Source of the DNA: Flavobacteriales bacterium
Lineage (GTDB): Bacteria; Bacteroidota; Bacteroidia; Flavobacteriales_E; Vicingaceae
DNA: 64,000 nucleotides
Direction of reading: 5' to 3'
Assembly (NCBI GenBank): GCA_905339165.1
Contig: CAJPFH010000025.1
Coordinates: 27,236 to 91,235 of the forward strand
Shown here: one piece after another, positions 44,601 through 53,410 of the stretch
Position numbering within the stretch: the stretch's first letter is position 1
How the letters are laid out: each line of letters opens with the position of its first letter
Made by a program: the position numbers and the translations under genes
Notes under the pieces: generated by a model
What the model was told of the DNA's origin: nothing
Database searches by the model: none
What the model saw: only the letters and a program-made list of their open reading frames with translations

Positions 44601-45371
44601 TTACCGATGGTAGATATTTTACCTCAATCATCAAAAGGTTGTGGAGAAGCCGGTTTCCTATGTTATAACTCGGGCAATAATCCGAGCGGATATTTATACC
44701 AATGGAATTTTGGAGATGGAAATTTCTCTTCTCAGGCATCACCCATATACGCCTATAAAAATAGTGGAACATATACGGTAATACTTACTGTTACTACTCC
44801 GTTTGGTTGTAAAAAGTCTGATACGACTCAGTTTGTAGCTATCGTATTTCCACAGTCTGTTGCTAATTTTGAAGCTACCCCCGATGAAGTTTCAGTATTT
44901 GAAGGAAGCATACGTTTCAAAAACCTTTCGGAAGAAGCTGATACATGGTTGTGGAGTTTTGGAGATAACGAATCTTCAAACATTGAAAATCCAATTCATT
45001 TGTACAAAGAAAAAGGGGTTTATGCGGTTACACTTTATGTAAATAACAAATGGAATTGTCCGAGTGAAATAACAAAAGAAGTAACCATTTTACCCGAGTT
45101 TACATTTTATATTCCCAATGCCTTTACTCCAGATGGAGATGGTAAAAACGAAGTGTTTAATGGCAAAGGAGAAGAAATTTTGGAATATAGTATGTATGTT
45201 TTTGATAGATGGGGACATGTAATTTTTGAAACAAACTCCTTAGAGGCTGGTTGGGACGGAACAGTGAAAGGCAACATGGTGCCGGTTGGTACTTACGTAT
45301 ATCTTGTAAAACTTAAAGATTACAGAGGGAAAGAACACCATTATGATGGACATGTGTCAGTAATACGTTAA
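41589..45371 (+). CDS. Giant SprB-repeat adhesin with gliding-type C-terminal domain
   Basis: Secreted protein of 1260 residues. Signal peptide, then an N-terminal module (about 29-260) with YRDCGG, LCCRNNVI and HGANDVDNDSLAYSL blocks, related to that of the protein at 7749. A cadherin/Ig-like unit follows (about 295-380), then six SprB-type repeats of about 76 residues (about 390-845), two or three Ig-like units, two PKD domains (cores near 1038 WNFGDG and 1120 WSFGDN) and a type B C-terminus (IPNAFTPDGDGKNEVFN, FDRWGHVIF, GWDGTVKG, GTYVYLV). Such proteins are T9SS cargo and in Flavobacterium SprB moves on the cell surface in gliding. A strong terminator follows. Confidence 0.86.
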   Translation: MKTQLQILRALWIFIILSFIIKHNEAYASHAQGADLTYQCLGGNQYKINVSFYRDCGGVNAPNTVTVNAQSASCNQNINYTLTKVPGTGIDITQTCNQIQTNCSGGMYPGVQEWVYTTTITLPAQCNDWVFSFTLCCRNNVINTIQNPGTENIYVEAKLNNLDFACNNSPTFSNPPVSFPCVLQTFCYNHGANDVDNDSLAYSLIAPKTGANTTVTYVVPYTPQQPLASNPPVTFNSQNGDICMTPSMMQVTVVAVLVEEYQDGIFKGSVMRDMQIKTINCSNTLPYITGINGTNVFNTSVCAQSNLTFTIQGFDPDPGQNITLTWNNGIPGASFVVNNNMATFSWTPGINDISNIPHCFTVTVKDDACPYNGLQTYSFCITVNGFTISIATTNSNCGASNGTATVTVNGGQAPFTYTWSQNGGNGNQHNGLPPGNHWVSVTDNSGCTITQNFTINNNGAPGNINITSTNVSCFGGANGSATANVNGGQPPYTYLWSNGMTTQGINGLTAGTYWVQVTTNQGCVKYDTIIINQPAPLLASLSVINVQCFGGNNGMATAFPIGGTAPYNYLWNTVPVQITQTATGLSAGTYTVTITDANGCMVQYNVSVMNPSPVSISTSSLAVSCHGGSNGMAIAIPSGGNAPYSFMWNTNPIQYTDTAFGLVAGTYTVTVVDMTGCTNTASVTVTEPTSLLANINFYKGVSCNGLNDGSVTIGASGGVGPYTVVWNTIPAQYGYTLNNAFAGNYTATITDANGCVLNYNVIINQPAPVFANITNTIHVICFGQNNGGATVAGAGGVAPYTYSWSTVPVQTTATAVNLQAGNYFASVIDANGCIGQTSVLINQPAVITTSLQTTNPVICPHQTTDLIANATGGVGNYVFVWSNGLGVGGVKTVSPSQHTTYSVQAYDGNNCPGTIASITITVNNIDSITLVVNGTTPVCEGEEVSVWANVLDGIGNYQYQWNNGLGTGAGPHIIKPQQSTYYKVVVTDICGNTKADSVYITVNPLPMVDILPQSSKGCGEAGFLCYNSGNNPSGYLYQWNFGDGNFSSQASPIYAYKNSGTYTVILTVTTPFGCKKSDTTQFVAIVFPQSVANFEATPDEVSVFEGSIRFKNLSEEADTWLWSFGDNESSNIENPIHLYKEKGVYAVTLYVNNKWNCPSEITKEVTILPEFTFYIPNAFTPDGDGKNEVFNGKGEEILEYSMYVFDRWGHVIFETNSLEAGWDGTVKGNMVPVGTYVYLVKLKDYRGKEHHYDGHVSVIR
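42745..44120 (+). repeat. Six tandem SprB-type coding repeats
   Basis: Six units of about 225-235 nt, with starts near 42769, 42996, 43219, 43452, 43687 and 43919. Each encodes V-C-x-G-x-N-G, a GG-xxPY-x-Y/F-x-W core, then AGxY-x-V-x-V/I-D/T-x-GC. They differ in sequence, so this is a diverged domain array, not a DNA repeat array. Confidence 0.85.
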
Positions 45372-45405
45372 AAAAAAGAGCCGCATAGTTGCGGCTCTTT
45401 TTTTT
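45370..45405 (+). terminator. Terminator of the SprB-repeat adhesin gene
   Basis: Stem GAGCCGCA (45378-45385), loop TAGT, stem TGCGGCTC (45390-45397), extended by A- and T-runs on each side. Confidence 0.88.
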
Positions 45406-45435
45406 ATATTGTAACTTCACAGAAAACAATTTATT

Positions 45436-46203
45436 ATGAAAAGAATTACTGTTTTTATTTTGAGTGTTCTTTCGGTTGCTGTGTCTGCTCAAAATAAGCC
45501 ATGGATTGTTGGTTTAAATATTGCAGCAACAGGTAATACTTCCGAATATAGTGGGGGTATGAGCAGTGCCCATGCACGATTTAAACATAGCCAATATGCC
45601 GCAGGTGCATTAAATTTATTTTTTCAGAAAAAATACTCAGAGCATTGGTTTCTTCAAACAGGAATGGGTTTTACCGAAATAGGTTTTGAAGAGGTTATAT
45701 CAAACAATTATTCGTTTTTTAATCTCAAAAATAAAGAGGCTGTTACAAGAACAGGGATAGGTATAATAGAAATACCGGCTATGGCCGTTTATAAGTTTAA
45801 TCTCGATTGTAAAAATAAACGATGGTATTTGGGCTGGGGAGTAAAATGGATGTTTAATGGAGAAAGTACCGATATTTTAAAACCCGATAAATCTTCGTTG
45901 AAAGAAGATAAGCCACAACCTAATAATGATGCGAATATGGTTCAGCATGTTTATGCCGGTGCTATTTCGGCATTAACCGCCCACTTTATTTTAGGTAGAG
46001 AGAAATTTAGAAAAAATGGACACTCCTATGGTTGGGGCTTTATTTATAATCAAGGGTTTACCTCGTTAGCAAAAGCCGATGTTTTTTATAGCTTAGAAGG
46101 AACTTATTACAATCATACATTTAGTAATAAAGGGACGTATTGTGGAGTGTATTTTCAGTATTTTTTCAATCCTTTAAAAAGTAAAAAAATGCTAAAAGAT
46201 TAA
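45436..46203 (+). CDS. Outer-membrane beta-barrel protein
   Basis: The 255-residue protein has a signal peptide (MKRITVFILSVLSVAVSAQ). Alternating aromatic strands (HWFLQTGMGFTEIGF, RWYLGWGVKWMF, YGWGFIYNQGF, GVYFQYFF) point to a porin-like barrel of about eight strands. I do not assign a specific family. It follows the adhesin terminator and has its own start; its 3' end overlaps the convergent mqnD by 4 nt. Confidence 0.75.
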   Translation: MKRITVFILSVLSVAVSAQNKPWIVGLNIAATGNTSEYSGGMSSAHARFKHSQYAAGALNLFFQKKYSEHWFLQTGMGFTEIGFEEVISNNYSFFNLKNKEAVTRTGIGIIEIPAMAVYKFNLDCKNKRWYLGWGVKWMFNGESTDILKPDKSSLKEDKPQPNNDANMVQHVYAGAISALTAHFILGREKFRKNGHSYGWGFIYNQGFTSLAKADVFYSLEGTYYNHTFSNKGTYCGVYFQYFFNPLKSKKMLKD

Positions 46204-47048
46204 AGTGGTGGAGCAAAGAAATCGCCTTCAAAAATAGGAATGATACCTTTCTCTTGTGCTATGAGAAACATCTTACGCACCGCTTCTTGCCCTTCATATC
46301 CGAGTTCAATAGAATACCGGTTTACATATAAGCGAATGTGGTTATACATTACTTCTTCTTCCATTTCCTGAGCATGTTTTCTGATGTAGGTAATGGCTGC
46401 CGAAGGATTGTCGAAAGCATATTCTATACTACGTTTTAGTACTCTTTCAAATTTATTAATTGTTTCAGAAGGGAGGTTTCTGGAAGCAGCAATTCCTCCT
46501 AAAGGAATTAAACTGTTCGTAGTTTCTTCCCAATACTCTCCTAAATCTATTATTTTATTTAACCCTTTTTCCTGATAGGTAAATCGGTTTTCGTGAATAA
46601 TTACTCCGGCATCAAATTTTCCATTCAAAACGAAGTTTTCAATATCGGAGAAAACGATTTCAAATTTGTTTTTAGCATCGGGGTAAGCAATACTTAATAA
46701 AAAGTTGGCGGTGGTATATTTTCCCGGAATGGCGATGGTTAAAGGATTTACAAATTCCGCTTCATTCGAAACCTCTTTTTTGGAAATAAGTATAGGTCCG
46801 CAATTTTTTCCCAAAGCACTTCCGGTATTTAGTAAATAATATTTATTCAGTAAAATTCCTAATGCATGGTAGCTTATTTTGGTAACATCTAAATCTTCGT
46901 TAAAGGCTTTACGATTTAACTCTTCTACATCGGCAAGTATTATATCAAACTCTAGTCCTTCAGTATCTACCAGTTTATGCACCAGGGCATGAAACATAAA
47001 GGTATCGTTTGGACACGGAGAAAAACCTATTTTTATTTTTTTATTCAT
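46200..47048 (-). CDS. mqnD: 1,4-dihydroxy-6-naphthoate synthase MqnD
   Basis: Futalosine-pathway enzyme that makes 1,4-dihydroxy-6-naphthoate from cyclic dehypoxanthine futalosine, for menaquinone. The 282 residues are of periplasmic-binding-protein fold, with the family segments IGFSPCPNDTFMFHALVH, DVTKISYHALG and ILISKKEV. The start at 47048 overlaps the mqnB stop (ATGA), and the family start MNKKIKIGFSPCPND is at this site, so the longer frame is rejected. It works with mqnB directly upstream. Confidence 0.95.
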   Translation of the reverse strand: MNKKIKIGFSPCPNDTFMFHALVHKLVDTEGLEFDIILADVEELNRKAFNEDLDVTKISYHALGILLNKYYLLNTGSALGKNCGPILISKKEVSNEAEFVNPLTIAIPGKYTTANFLLSIAYPDAKNKFEIVFSDIENFVLNGKFDAGVIIHENRFTYQEKGLNKIIDLGEYWEETTNSLIPLGGIAASRNLPSETINKFERVLKRSIEYAFDNPSAAITYIRKHAQEMEEEVMYNHIRLYVNRYSIELGYEGQEAVRKMFLIAQEKGIIPIFEGDFFAPPL

Positions 47049-47725
47049 AGATGTTGCAGCAATTGAAACGTGGTGTGGCAAACATTTTTTACAGCCAATG
47101 GGATATTCCAGTTTTCTTTATTTCTTTTTTCGATGTAGTTAGAAACGGCACGTAACTGAAGGTTTTTTAGTTGATGTGTTAAACAGGCATAAAAAAAGGA
47201 GGCTCCTTCCATACTCTCCACATCAGGGCAGAACAGTTGTTTGGTTAACTCAATAGAATTTACTTCTCCGTGCACTTTGTTTACGGTTACACCGCTTACT
47301 TTCTTTAAAGAAGAGATAGCCTTATGTTCGAAAGAAAACACATTTTTAATTTGCCCTTTGTTAAAAGAGAAATCATCATCTTCCAGTAAATCTAAATCGG
47401 CCATAGCTAAAAAACTTTCTCCATCCTCGGCTCCCATTTCGCTAAAGCAATCGCTGGTAATATTAAGTACCTCTCCTAAAGGTGTTGTGTTGTTGAAACT
47501 TCCGCAAATACCTATGTTTAGGGCTAGTTGGTAAGTGTTGCGACTTAAGGTGTCGGCCAACCAAAAGGCCGTAGGTACCATTCCTACGCCTGTTACAAGT
47601 ACATCAATATCTAGTTTTTTAAAAGAATATTCTCTTAGTTTTTGATTTACTTGGTTTGTTTCTACAAAATTTACCAGCAAAGGTTCTATTTCTAATTTTG
47701 TAGCCGAAACAATGAGTATTTTCAT
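47045..47725 (-). CDS. mqnB: Futalosine hydrolase MqnB
   Basis: Removes hypoxanthine from futalosine to give dehypoxanthine futalosine in menaquinone synthesis. The 226-residue nucleosidase-fold protein has LNIGICGSFN and VESMEGASFFYA, whose Glu-Met-Glu-type site binds the ribose, and LRAVSNYIEKRNKENWNI near the C-terminus. It overlaps mqnD by 4 nt. A TATCTTTG box lies 60 nt upstream. MqnA and MqnC are not in the window. Confidence 0.93.
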   Translation of the reverse strand: MKILIVSATKLEIEPLLVNFVETNQVNQKLREYSFKKLDIDVLVTGVGMVPTAFWLADTLSRNTYQLALNIGICGSFNNTTPLGEVLNITSDCFSEMGAEDGESFLAMADLDLLEDDDFSFNKGQIKNVFSFEHKAISSLKKVSGVTVNKVHGEVNSIELTKQLFCPDVESMEGASFFYACLTHQLKNLQLRAVSNYIEKRNKENWNIPLAVKNVCHTTFQLLQHL

Positions 47726-47785
47726 ATTAAAAACTTATTTTTCTAAACATTTTGCTTAATAAAAATGTTCATTTAAAATCTTGTA

Positions 47786-47793
47786 CAAAGATA
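47786..47793 (-). promoter_or_regulatory. -7 box TATCTTTG for mqnB-mqnD
   Basis: Perfect TAnnTTTG match on the minus strand, about 60 nt upstream of the mqnB start. No TTG at the expected -33 distance. Confidence 0.45.
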
Positions 47794-47821
47794 CGAATTA
47801 GGATATTCGCTTTTGTGCTGC

Positions 47822-47829
47822 TACATTTG
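47822..47829 (+). promoter_or_regulatory. -7 box TACATTTG for the queD-folE operon
   Basis: TACATTTG lies 22 nt before the GTG start at 47852. The region between this box and that at 47786 is a divergent promoter pair. Confidence 0.5.
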
Positions 47830-47851
47830 TTGTAAATTGAAAAACTAAAAA

Positions 47852-48265
47852 GTGGTATACATCACCCGAAGAGAGCGTTTTTGTGCAGCCCACAAACTTT
47901 ACAACGAGGAGTGGACAGAGGAGGAAAATTTATCTGTTTTCGGTAAATGTAGTAATCTCAACTGGCATGGCCATAACTACGAATTATACGTAACGGTAAA
48001 AGGGGTGCCAGATAAACAAACAGGGTTTGTAGTAAATCTTTCTGTATTAAGTAAATTAATTGAAGAGAAAATACTGAGCAAAGTAGATCATAAAAATTTA
48101 AATCTTGATGTTCCTTTTTTAAGGAACACCATTCCCTCTACCGAAAATTTAACGATTGCTATTTGGAAGGAGTTAGAAAAAGAAATTGAAAAAATGGGAG
48201 GGAAGTTGCATTGCATAAAACTTTTTGAAACCGAAAATAATTTTGCGGAATATTTCGGTGAGTAA
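47852..48265 (+). CDS. queD: 6-pyruvoyl-tetrahydropterin synthase / QueD family protein
   Basis: Pterin or queuosine-precursor enzyme of 137 residues. Zinc ligands His14, His39 and His41 (WHGHN at 38-42) and the catalytic Cys33 (FGKCSN) are visible, plus VDHKNLNLDVPF and PSTENL. The start is GTG at 47852 (MVYITRRERF), which matches homologues; no alternative start is close. Followed after 18 nt by folE, the enzyme that makes its substrate dihydroneopterin triphosphate. Whether it supplies a tetrahydropterin or queuosine cannot be decided here. Confidence 0.9.
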   Translation: MVYITRRERFCAAHKLYNEEWTEEENLSVFGKCSNLNWHGHNYELYVTVKGVPDKQTGFVVNLSVLSKLIEEKILSKVDHKNLNLDVPFLRNTIPSTENLTIAIWKELEKEIEKMGGKLHCIKLFETENNFAEYFGE

Positions 48266-48283
48266 TCATTTAAAATAGAGAAT

Positions 48284-48919
48284 ATGTCGGACACACACTT
48301 GCACATTCACGATGACGATGTTGAAGGATACGAGAGAATAGACCGTTACAACACCGAAAAAATAAATGCACTTTCGGAAAATTACCGGAATATTCTTAAA
48401 ACCATTGGCGAAGATACAACGAGAGAAGGCTTACAGAAAACCCCAGAACGCGTTGCTAAAGCCATGCAATACTTAACCCATGGTTACGACCTGAATCCGG
48501 AGGCTATTTTGCGTTCGGCTATGTTTAAAGAAAACCACAAACACATGGTCATAGTAAAAGACATCGAAATTTTTTCTATGTGCGAACATCACATGTTGCC
48601 TTTCATAGGTAAAGCACACATTGCATATATTCCTAACGGGTGGATTGTTGGATTGAGTAAAATAGCACGCGTAGCCGATGTTTTTGCCCGCAGATTACAA
48701 GTACAGGAGCGTTTAACCGATCAAATAAAAGATTGCATTCAAAATACTCTTAACCCCATTGGCGTAGCTGTTGTAATAGAAGCAAGGCACTTATGTATGC
48801 AAATGAGAGGGGTGCAAAAACAAAATTCAGTTACCACCACTTCAGCCTTTACAGGCGAATTTAGAAAAGAAAGTACGCGAGAAGAATTTATACACCTGAT
48901 TTCTGCAAAATTAAGTTAA
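48284..48919 (+). CDS. folE: GTP cyclohydrolase I
   Basis: Converts GTP to 7,8-dihydroneopterin triphosphate, entry to folate and pterin synthesis. The 211 residues have the zinc ligands Cys100, His103 (MCEHH) and Cys171 (ARHLCM), and the [20 protein letters not shown] segment. The His-rich N-terminus (THLHIHDDD) is not part of the catalytic core. It forms an operon with the upstream 6-PTPS homologue. Confidence 0.96.
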   Translation: MSDTHLHIHDDDVEGYERIDRYNTEKINALSENYRNILKTIGEDTTREGLQKTPERVAKAMQYLTHGYDLNPEAILRSAMFKENHKHMVIVKDIEIFSMCEHHMLPFIGKAHIAYIPNGWIVGLSKIARVADVFARRLQVQERLTDQIKDCIQNTLNPIGVAVVIEARHLCMQMRGVQKQNSVTTTSAFTGEFRKESTREEFIHLISAKLS

Positions 48920-48992
48920 TGACAGTTTGGCGTATTTTTTTAATTGGAATAAAAATTGAATAGTGTAACATAAATTCAAACTAAATAAAATT

Positions 48993-49703
48993 ATGAATCC
49001 ATTTTTTTCAAGTCCGGTAATTATTATAGGAATTGTGTTTATGATTATTGGCATGATTGTGCAATTTATTTTAAAAGGAAAATTTGCCAAATATTCCAAA
49101 ATGCCCTTGTACACCAATTTATCAGGAAAAGAAATTGCCGAAAAAATGTTACACGATCATCAGATTTCCGATGTAAAAGTAGTATCGGTAGAAGGGCAAT
49201 TAACCGACCATTACAATCCCTTAAACAAAACCATTAATCTTAGTTACGATGTGTATAACGGCCGGAATGCCGCAGCCGCAGCCGTGGCAGCCCATGAAAC
49301 AGGACATGCAGTACAACACGCTACTTCCTACAGTATGTTAAAATTGCGTTCTGCTATGGTGCCAATACAAAATGCCAGTGCTAAGATTATTAATATCATT
49401 GTAATGGTAAGTATTTTTGGCGGATACTTTGTATTTAAAGCTTTTCCACTAGATTCCATGCTTTATGTAATAATAGCAGCCTATGGAGTAATGACTGCTT
49501 TTACGTTTATTACTCTTCCGGTAGAGTTTGATGCAAGTAACAGAGCATTGGTTTGGATTGAAAGAAAAGGTATTGTAAATAAAAAAGAATATGCGGGAGC
49601 AAAAGATGCTTTAACATGGGCGGCTGCAACTTATGTTGTTGCAGCATTAGGCTCACTGGCCACTTTATTATACTACATTTCTTTATTAAACAGAAGGGAT
49701 TAA
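48993..49703 (+). CDS. YugP-like membrane zinc metallopeptidase
   Basis: Inner-membrane protease of 236 residues with about four hydrophobic segments. The zinc motif AAHETGHAVQHA is an HExxH, and a later EFDASNRA is the typical distal ligand region. Family members (YugP/DUF2268-type neutral zinc metallopeptidases) have unknown substrates. It sits 73 nt after folE and is followed by a terminator. Confidence 0.9.
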   Translation: MNPFFSSPVIIIGIVFMIIGMIVQFILKGKFAKYSKMPLYTNLSGKEIAEKMLHDHQISDVKVVSVEGQLTDHYNPLNKTINLSYDVYNGRNAAAAAVAAHETGHAVQHATSYSMLKLRSAMVPIQNASAKIINIIVMVSIFGGYFVFKAFPLDSMLYVIIAAYGVMTAFTFITLPVEFDASNRALVWIERKGIVNKKEYAGAKDALTWAAATYVVAALGSLATLLYYISLLNRRD

Positions 49704-49724
49704 ATAAAACAGAAATTCTCAATA

Positions 49725-49754
49725 ACAAAAACTATCCTACATAGGATAGTTTTT
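49725..49754 (+). terminator. Terminator of the YugP-like protease gene
   Basis: Stem AAAAACTATCC (49725-49735), loop TACATA, stem GGATAGTTTTT (49742-49752), with further T residues. Confidence 0.8.
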
Positions 49755-49785
49755 TTATTTTTACGAAAAATTAAATAACACTCAA

Positions 49786-50664
49786 ATGAAAGCATTTATT
49801 TTTCCGGGGCAAGGTTCTCAATTTTCAGGAATGGGAAAAGAGTTATACGATAATAATTCGATGGCAAAAGAATGGTTTGAGAAAGCAAATGAAATACTTG
49901 GTTTTCGAATTACAGATACAATGTTTTCGGGTACCGATGAAGAATTAAAGCAAACAAAAGTAACTCAACCTGCTATTTTTCTACACTCAGTAATATTAGC
50001 CAAAACACTTGGGGCGTCTTTTCTGCCCAATATGGTTGCCGGTCATTCACTGGGAGAATTTTCGGCATTGGTAGCCAACAAAACTTTACAGTTTGAAGAT
50101 GCATTGCAATTAGTGAGCAAACGAGCTATGGCCATGCAGAAAGCCTGCGAGGCACAACCTTCTACGATGGCCGCTGTACTTGGTTTAGAGGATACAAAAG
50201 TGGAAGAAGTGTGTGCCTCTGTGGAAGGGGTGGTAGTGGCAGCAAATTATAATTGCCCTGGGCAGTTAGTAATATCAGGAGCCACAGAAGCGGTAAACAG
50301 AGCATGTGAGGCTCTTAAAGCAGCAGGGGCTAAACGTGCTATGTTACTGCCGGTTGGTGGGGCTTTTCATTCTCCTCTAATGGAGCCGGCTCGTGCAGAA
50401 TTGGAAGCCGCTATTAATGATACACAGTTTAATACTCCAATTTGCCCTGTTTATCAAAACGTTACTGCTAAGGCAGTATTCAGCCCTTTAGAAATAAAAC
50501 AAAATTTAATCATACAATTAACCGCTCCGGTTCGCTGGACACAGTCGGTTAGGCAAATGGTAACCGATGGAGCTACTACTTTTATAGAAGTAGGCCCAGG
50601 AAAAGTACTACAGGGTTTGGTAAAGAAAATTGTGGCTGAAGTAGAAACAATGAGTGCCGTTTAA
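49786..50664 (+). CDS. fabD: Malonyl-CoA:ACP transacylase
   Basis: Transfers malonyl from CoA to acyl carrier protein for fatty acid synthesis. The 292 residues carry the nucleophile Ser88 in AGHSLGEF and the catalytic His195 in GGAFHSPL. The N-terminal FPGQGSQFSGMG forms the oxyanion side. It is a single gene; other fab genes are not adjacent. It converges with the TonB receptor gene. Confidence 0.96.
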   Translation: MKAFIFPGQGSQFSGMGKELYDNNSMAKEWFEKANEILGFRITDTMFSGTDEELKQTKVTQPAIFLHSVILAKTLGASFLPNMVAGHSLGEFSALVANKTLQFEDALQLVSKRAMAMQKACEAQPSTMAAVLGLEDTKVEEVCASVEGVVVAANYNCPGQLVISGATEAVNRACEALKAAGAKRAMLLPVGGAFHSPLMEPARAELEAAINDTQFNTPICPVYQNVTAKAVFSPLEIKQNLIIQLTAPVRWTQSVRQMVTDGATTFIEVGPGKVLQGLVKKIVAEVETMSAV

Positions 50665-50673
50665 TTGAGTGTA

Positions 50674-53379
50674 TTAAAAATTCCATTTTATTCCACCTAT
50701 TACCTGTCTGAAACCACCCGGCATAATTCCCGAAGCTACTCGGTGTAATCTGGAGGCCATATAGATTTGGTTGTTTAAATTTTTCCCGCTCATATATAGC
50801 GTTAATCCCTTTAACCATTTTTTTTCGGAAGTCAAAAAGTGGTAAGAAATAGATGCATCTAAGGTGTGATAGGATGGGAGTTTGCCCATAGCTCCTTCGG
50901 CTGTTTCATTATTTAGGTTAATGTAATCTGTGTATTGCGATTCAACTAAATTGTAATTTCCACCAATACTAAAGCCCTTAAAAGAGTATGTAACACTAAA
51001 ATTCAAAATGCGTTGAGGCACGTAAGGCACATGGTTGTTTTTTATTCCATTTTGACCAAAAACCATTTCAATTTTTTTTATGTTGTTAAAATCGGTTGTT
51101 TCAAGTGGTCTGGAAATTAAACTATCGCTTCCATTGGCTCCATTTACATACACAAGGTAGCCTAAAGGTGCTGCATTAATTTTATCTATTATTTCTTGTT
51201 TGCTGGCATCGGTATGCTTGGCTTTAAGTAAATCTCCGTCTAAAATGGTGCCCCCAAGTATTTTTGATTTCATTAGCGTGGCTGAAGAGCCAAGAGTAAG
51301 TTCGTGTTTTCCCATAGGTAACAAGTTGTGCAGATTTATTTGCATCACCATTTCTGCTCCGGAAATATTTATTTTTCCTAAACTCTGAAAGGCTTCACTT
51401 CGACCTGCCGAATAAAAATTACTTATGTTGTTGGAGAACCAGGTAAATTGTGTTGCAATAAAATTATTCATCAGGTATCCTCTGGTACCCGCTTCAAAAT
51501 TAAAACTAGTTTCGGGTTTTATATTAATAGGGTCTTCTTCCTTGGGTTTAGAATTTACCAATCCATCATTTACACTTAAGAAACCAAACCCGGAAGTTGG
51601 CGGAGTGTATCCCTGATACAATCCGCCATAGAGTGTAAGGAAATTTTTATCATTCTGAATAAGATGGTAAGAGGATGCCATTCCACCTAATAGGGTATTA
51701 AAGGTGTTTTTTGTGCTGCCAAAATATGGAGTACCGTTATTCAATGGGTTTTGTGAAATGGCTAATTGATCGAATCGATGCATTTCAATATTTTCGTAGC
51801 GAACAGTAGGTGTAATATTTATTTTTTTATACGATAAGGTATGTTTGATATAAGCAGAAGCAGCCCATAGGGTAAACTTATTATCTTTAACGAGTTTTCC
51901 GCTTCTTGCAAAACGAGAAGAATCATTGGTAATTTCAATATCATTAAATTGTTCAAGATGCACTTTGCCACCTATTTCCATTTTTCCGGAAAGATTGCCC
52001 GTCTGCCAGTTGTATTTAACGGTTTCTTGAAAACCGGCTGTTTTAAATAAACGGTTTCTGGCACGGGTGCTTTCTCTTCCGTTCACTACCCGACCCACTC
52101 TTATCCAATCGTTATCCCCAAAGGTTTGCTCAGATAGGTAACTGTACCTTTCGTTGATTATTTCTTCTCCAAGATATAATTTAGCGGTTTTCGCTTTTAT
52201 AAGGGTGTTTTCTTGTCTCCACCAATCGCGTTGAAATTGTGTAGCATATATTTTAGTAGAAAGCACCCAATTTTTATTCAATTCTAAATGATGCCCTAAA
52301 TCTACGGCATAGCGGAAGGTTGTTAAATCATCGGCATCGAAAGGGTTGGCTTTTGGATTTAGATTATAGGTAAATGGTGTTAAAGAACTGTACGAGGCTT
52401 TCGATTTTTCCTGATGATAATTGAGCTTGAAATAAATGGATTGTTTTTTACTTATTTCGCTATACAATTTTAATGTGGTGTTAAAAATATTTGATGGGGA
52501 GTTTTCCTGAAAACCGTCAAAACTTTTGTTTAAAATTTGCAGTTCGGCTCCAGTATGATTCCATGTTCCCCCATATGTAACAAGTTGGGACATATAGCCA
52601 TTTTCTCCGGAACTTAAATGTATGCCAAGGGTAGGTTTTGAAGGAGGAAGTTTTGTAATATAATTTACCACGCCATACATGGTATTGGAGCCATAGGTTA
52701 ATATATCTGCTCCTTTAATTATCTCAATGCCATCTAAGCGGTCTGTGGGTGGATTGTAATACATTTCGGGAGCCAAATACGGGGCAGGGGCAATAGGGCT
52801 TCCATCTTCCAATACAAGTAGTTTTTCGCTTCTGCGAGGATAAGAGCCTCTGATGCCAATATTCAAACGATTTGATATTCCCATATCGCCCGACACATTA
52901 ATACCGGCAACTTTTTTCAATGTTTCTTCGGTGCCAATAGGGCGTGTAAGTTCTAGTTCTTTTTTACTAATAGTGTTACTGGTACTTGTTTGTCGGTTGC
53001 TGAAAATATTGTCGGATGAATAAGTGCTGACTACATTGATTTCCGGTATTTGAATGGAAGTTTCTTTTAATTCAATTTTTCCTAAATCAATGATAGCCTC
53101 AGAAGAATTGATTTCTATATTCTCTATGATTTTTTTTTCGTATCCTATAAACGAGAGAATAATACTGAGAGTCCCCTTTTCCAGTTTGCAAATAGAGAAG
53201 AGACCTGCATGGTCGGTAAAAACACCTTTCCCATTGGCTTGTATAATGTTTACTCCGGGCAAAGATTCTTTTCCAGATTGACTTACCACTTTTCCTTTAA
53301 TACAAGCATTTTGTGCGTATAACGTGGCTGTAAAAGAGAAAAATGTAATTAGATATAGAAAAAAAAATTTCATTTGCAA
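50674..53379 (-). CDS. TonB-dependent receptor, FecA-like
   Basis: Outer-membrane receptor of 901 residues: signal peptide (cleavage near LYAQ-NACIKG), a carboxypeptidase-regulatory-like domain (about 25-105), a plug domain (about 130-240; LEDGSPIAPAPYLAPEMYY and IEIIKGADILTYGSNTMYGVVNYITK) and a 22-stranded-type barrel ending in IGGIKWNF. The plug region is closest to FecA/ferric-citrate-type receptors, so iron-chelate uptake is likely, but the ligand is not shown. No linked sigma/anti-sigma pair is present. Promoter at 53411-53441. Confidence 0.9.
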   Translation of the reverse strand: MQMKFFFLYLITFFSFTATLYAQNACIKGKVVSQSGKESLPGVNIIQANGKGVFTDHAGLFSICKLEKGTLSIILSFIGYEKKIIENIEINSSEAIIDLGKIELKETSIQIPEINVVSTYSSDNIFSNRQTSTSNTISKKELELTRPIGTEETLKKVAGINVSGDMGISNRLNIGIRGSYPRRSEKLLVLEDGSPIAPAPYLAPEMYYNPPTDRLDGIEIIKGADILTYGSNTMYGVVNYITKLPPSKPTLGIHLSSGENGYMSQLVTYGGTWNHTGAELQILNKSFDGFQENSPSNIFNTTLKLYSEISKKQSIYFKLNYHQEKSKASYSSLTPFTYNLNPKANPFDADDLTTFRYAVDLGHHLELNKNWVLSTKIYATQFQRDWWRQENTLIKAKTAKLYLGEEIINERYSYLSEQTFGDNDWIRVGRVVNGRESTRARNRLFKTAGFQETVKYNWQTGNLSGKMEIGGKVHLEQFNDIEITNDSSRFARSGKLVKDNKFTLWAASAYIKHTLSYKKINITPTVRYENIEMHRFDQLAISQNPLNNGTPYFGSTKNTFNTLLGGMASSYHLIQNDKNFLTLYGGLYQGYTPPTSGFGFLSVNDGLVNSKPKEEDPINIKPETSFNFEAGTRGYLMNNFIATQFTWFSNNISNFYSAGRSEAFQSLGKINISGAEMVMQINLHNLLPMGKHELTLGSSATLMKSKILGGTILDGDLLKAKHTDASKQEIIDKINAAPLGYLVYVNGANGSDSLISRPLETTDFNNIKKIEMVFGQNGIKNNHVPYVPQRILNFSVTYSFKGFSIGGNYNLVESQYTDYINLNNETAEGAMGKLPSYHTLDASISYHFLTSEKKWLKGLTLYMSGKNLNNQIYMASRLHRVASGIMPGGFRQVIGGIKWNF

Positions 53380-53410
53380 TTTTTATTTAGATTAAATATA
53401 AATAACAAGA

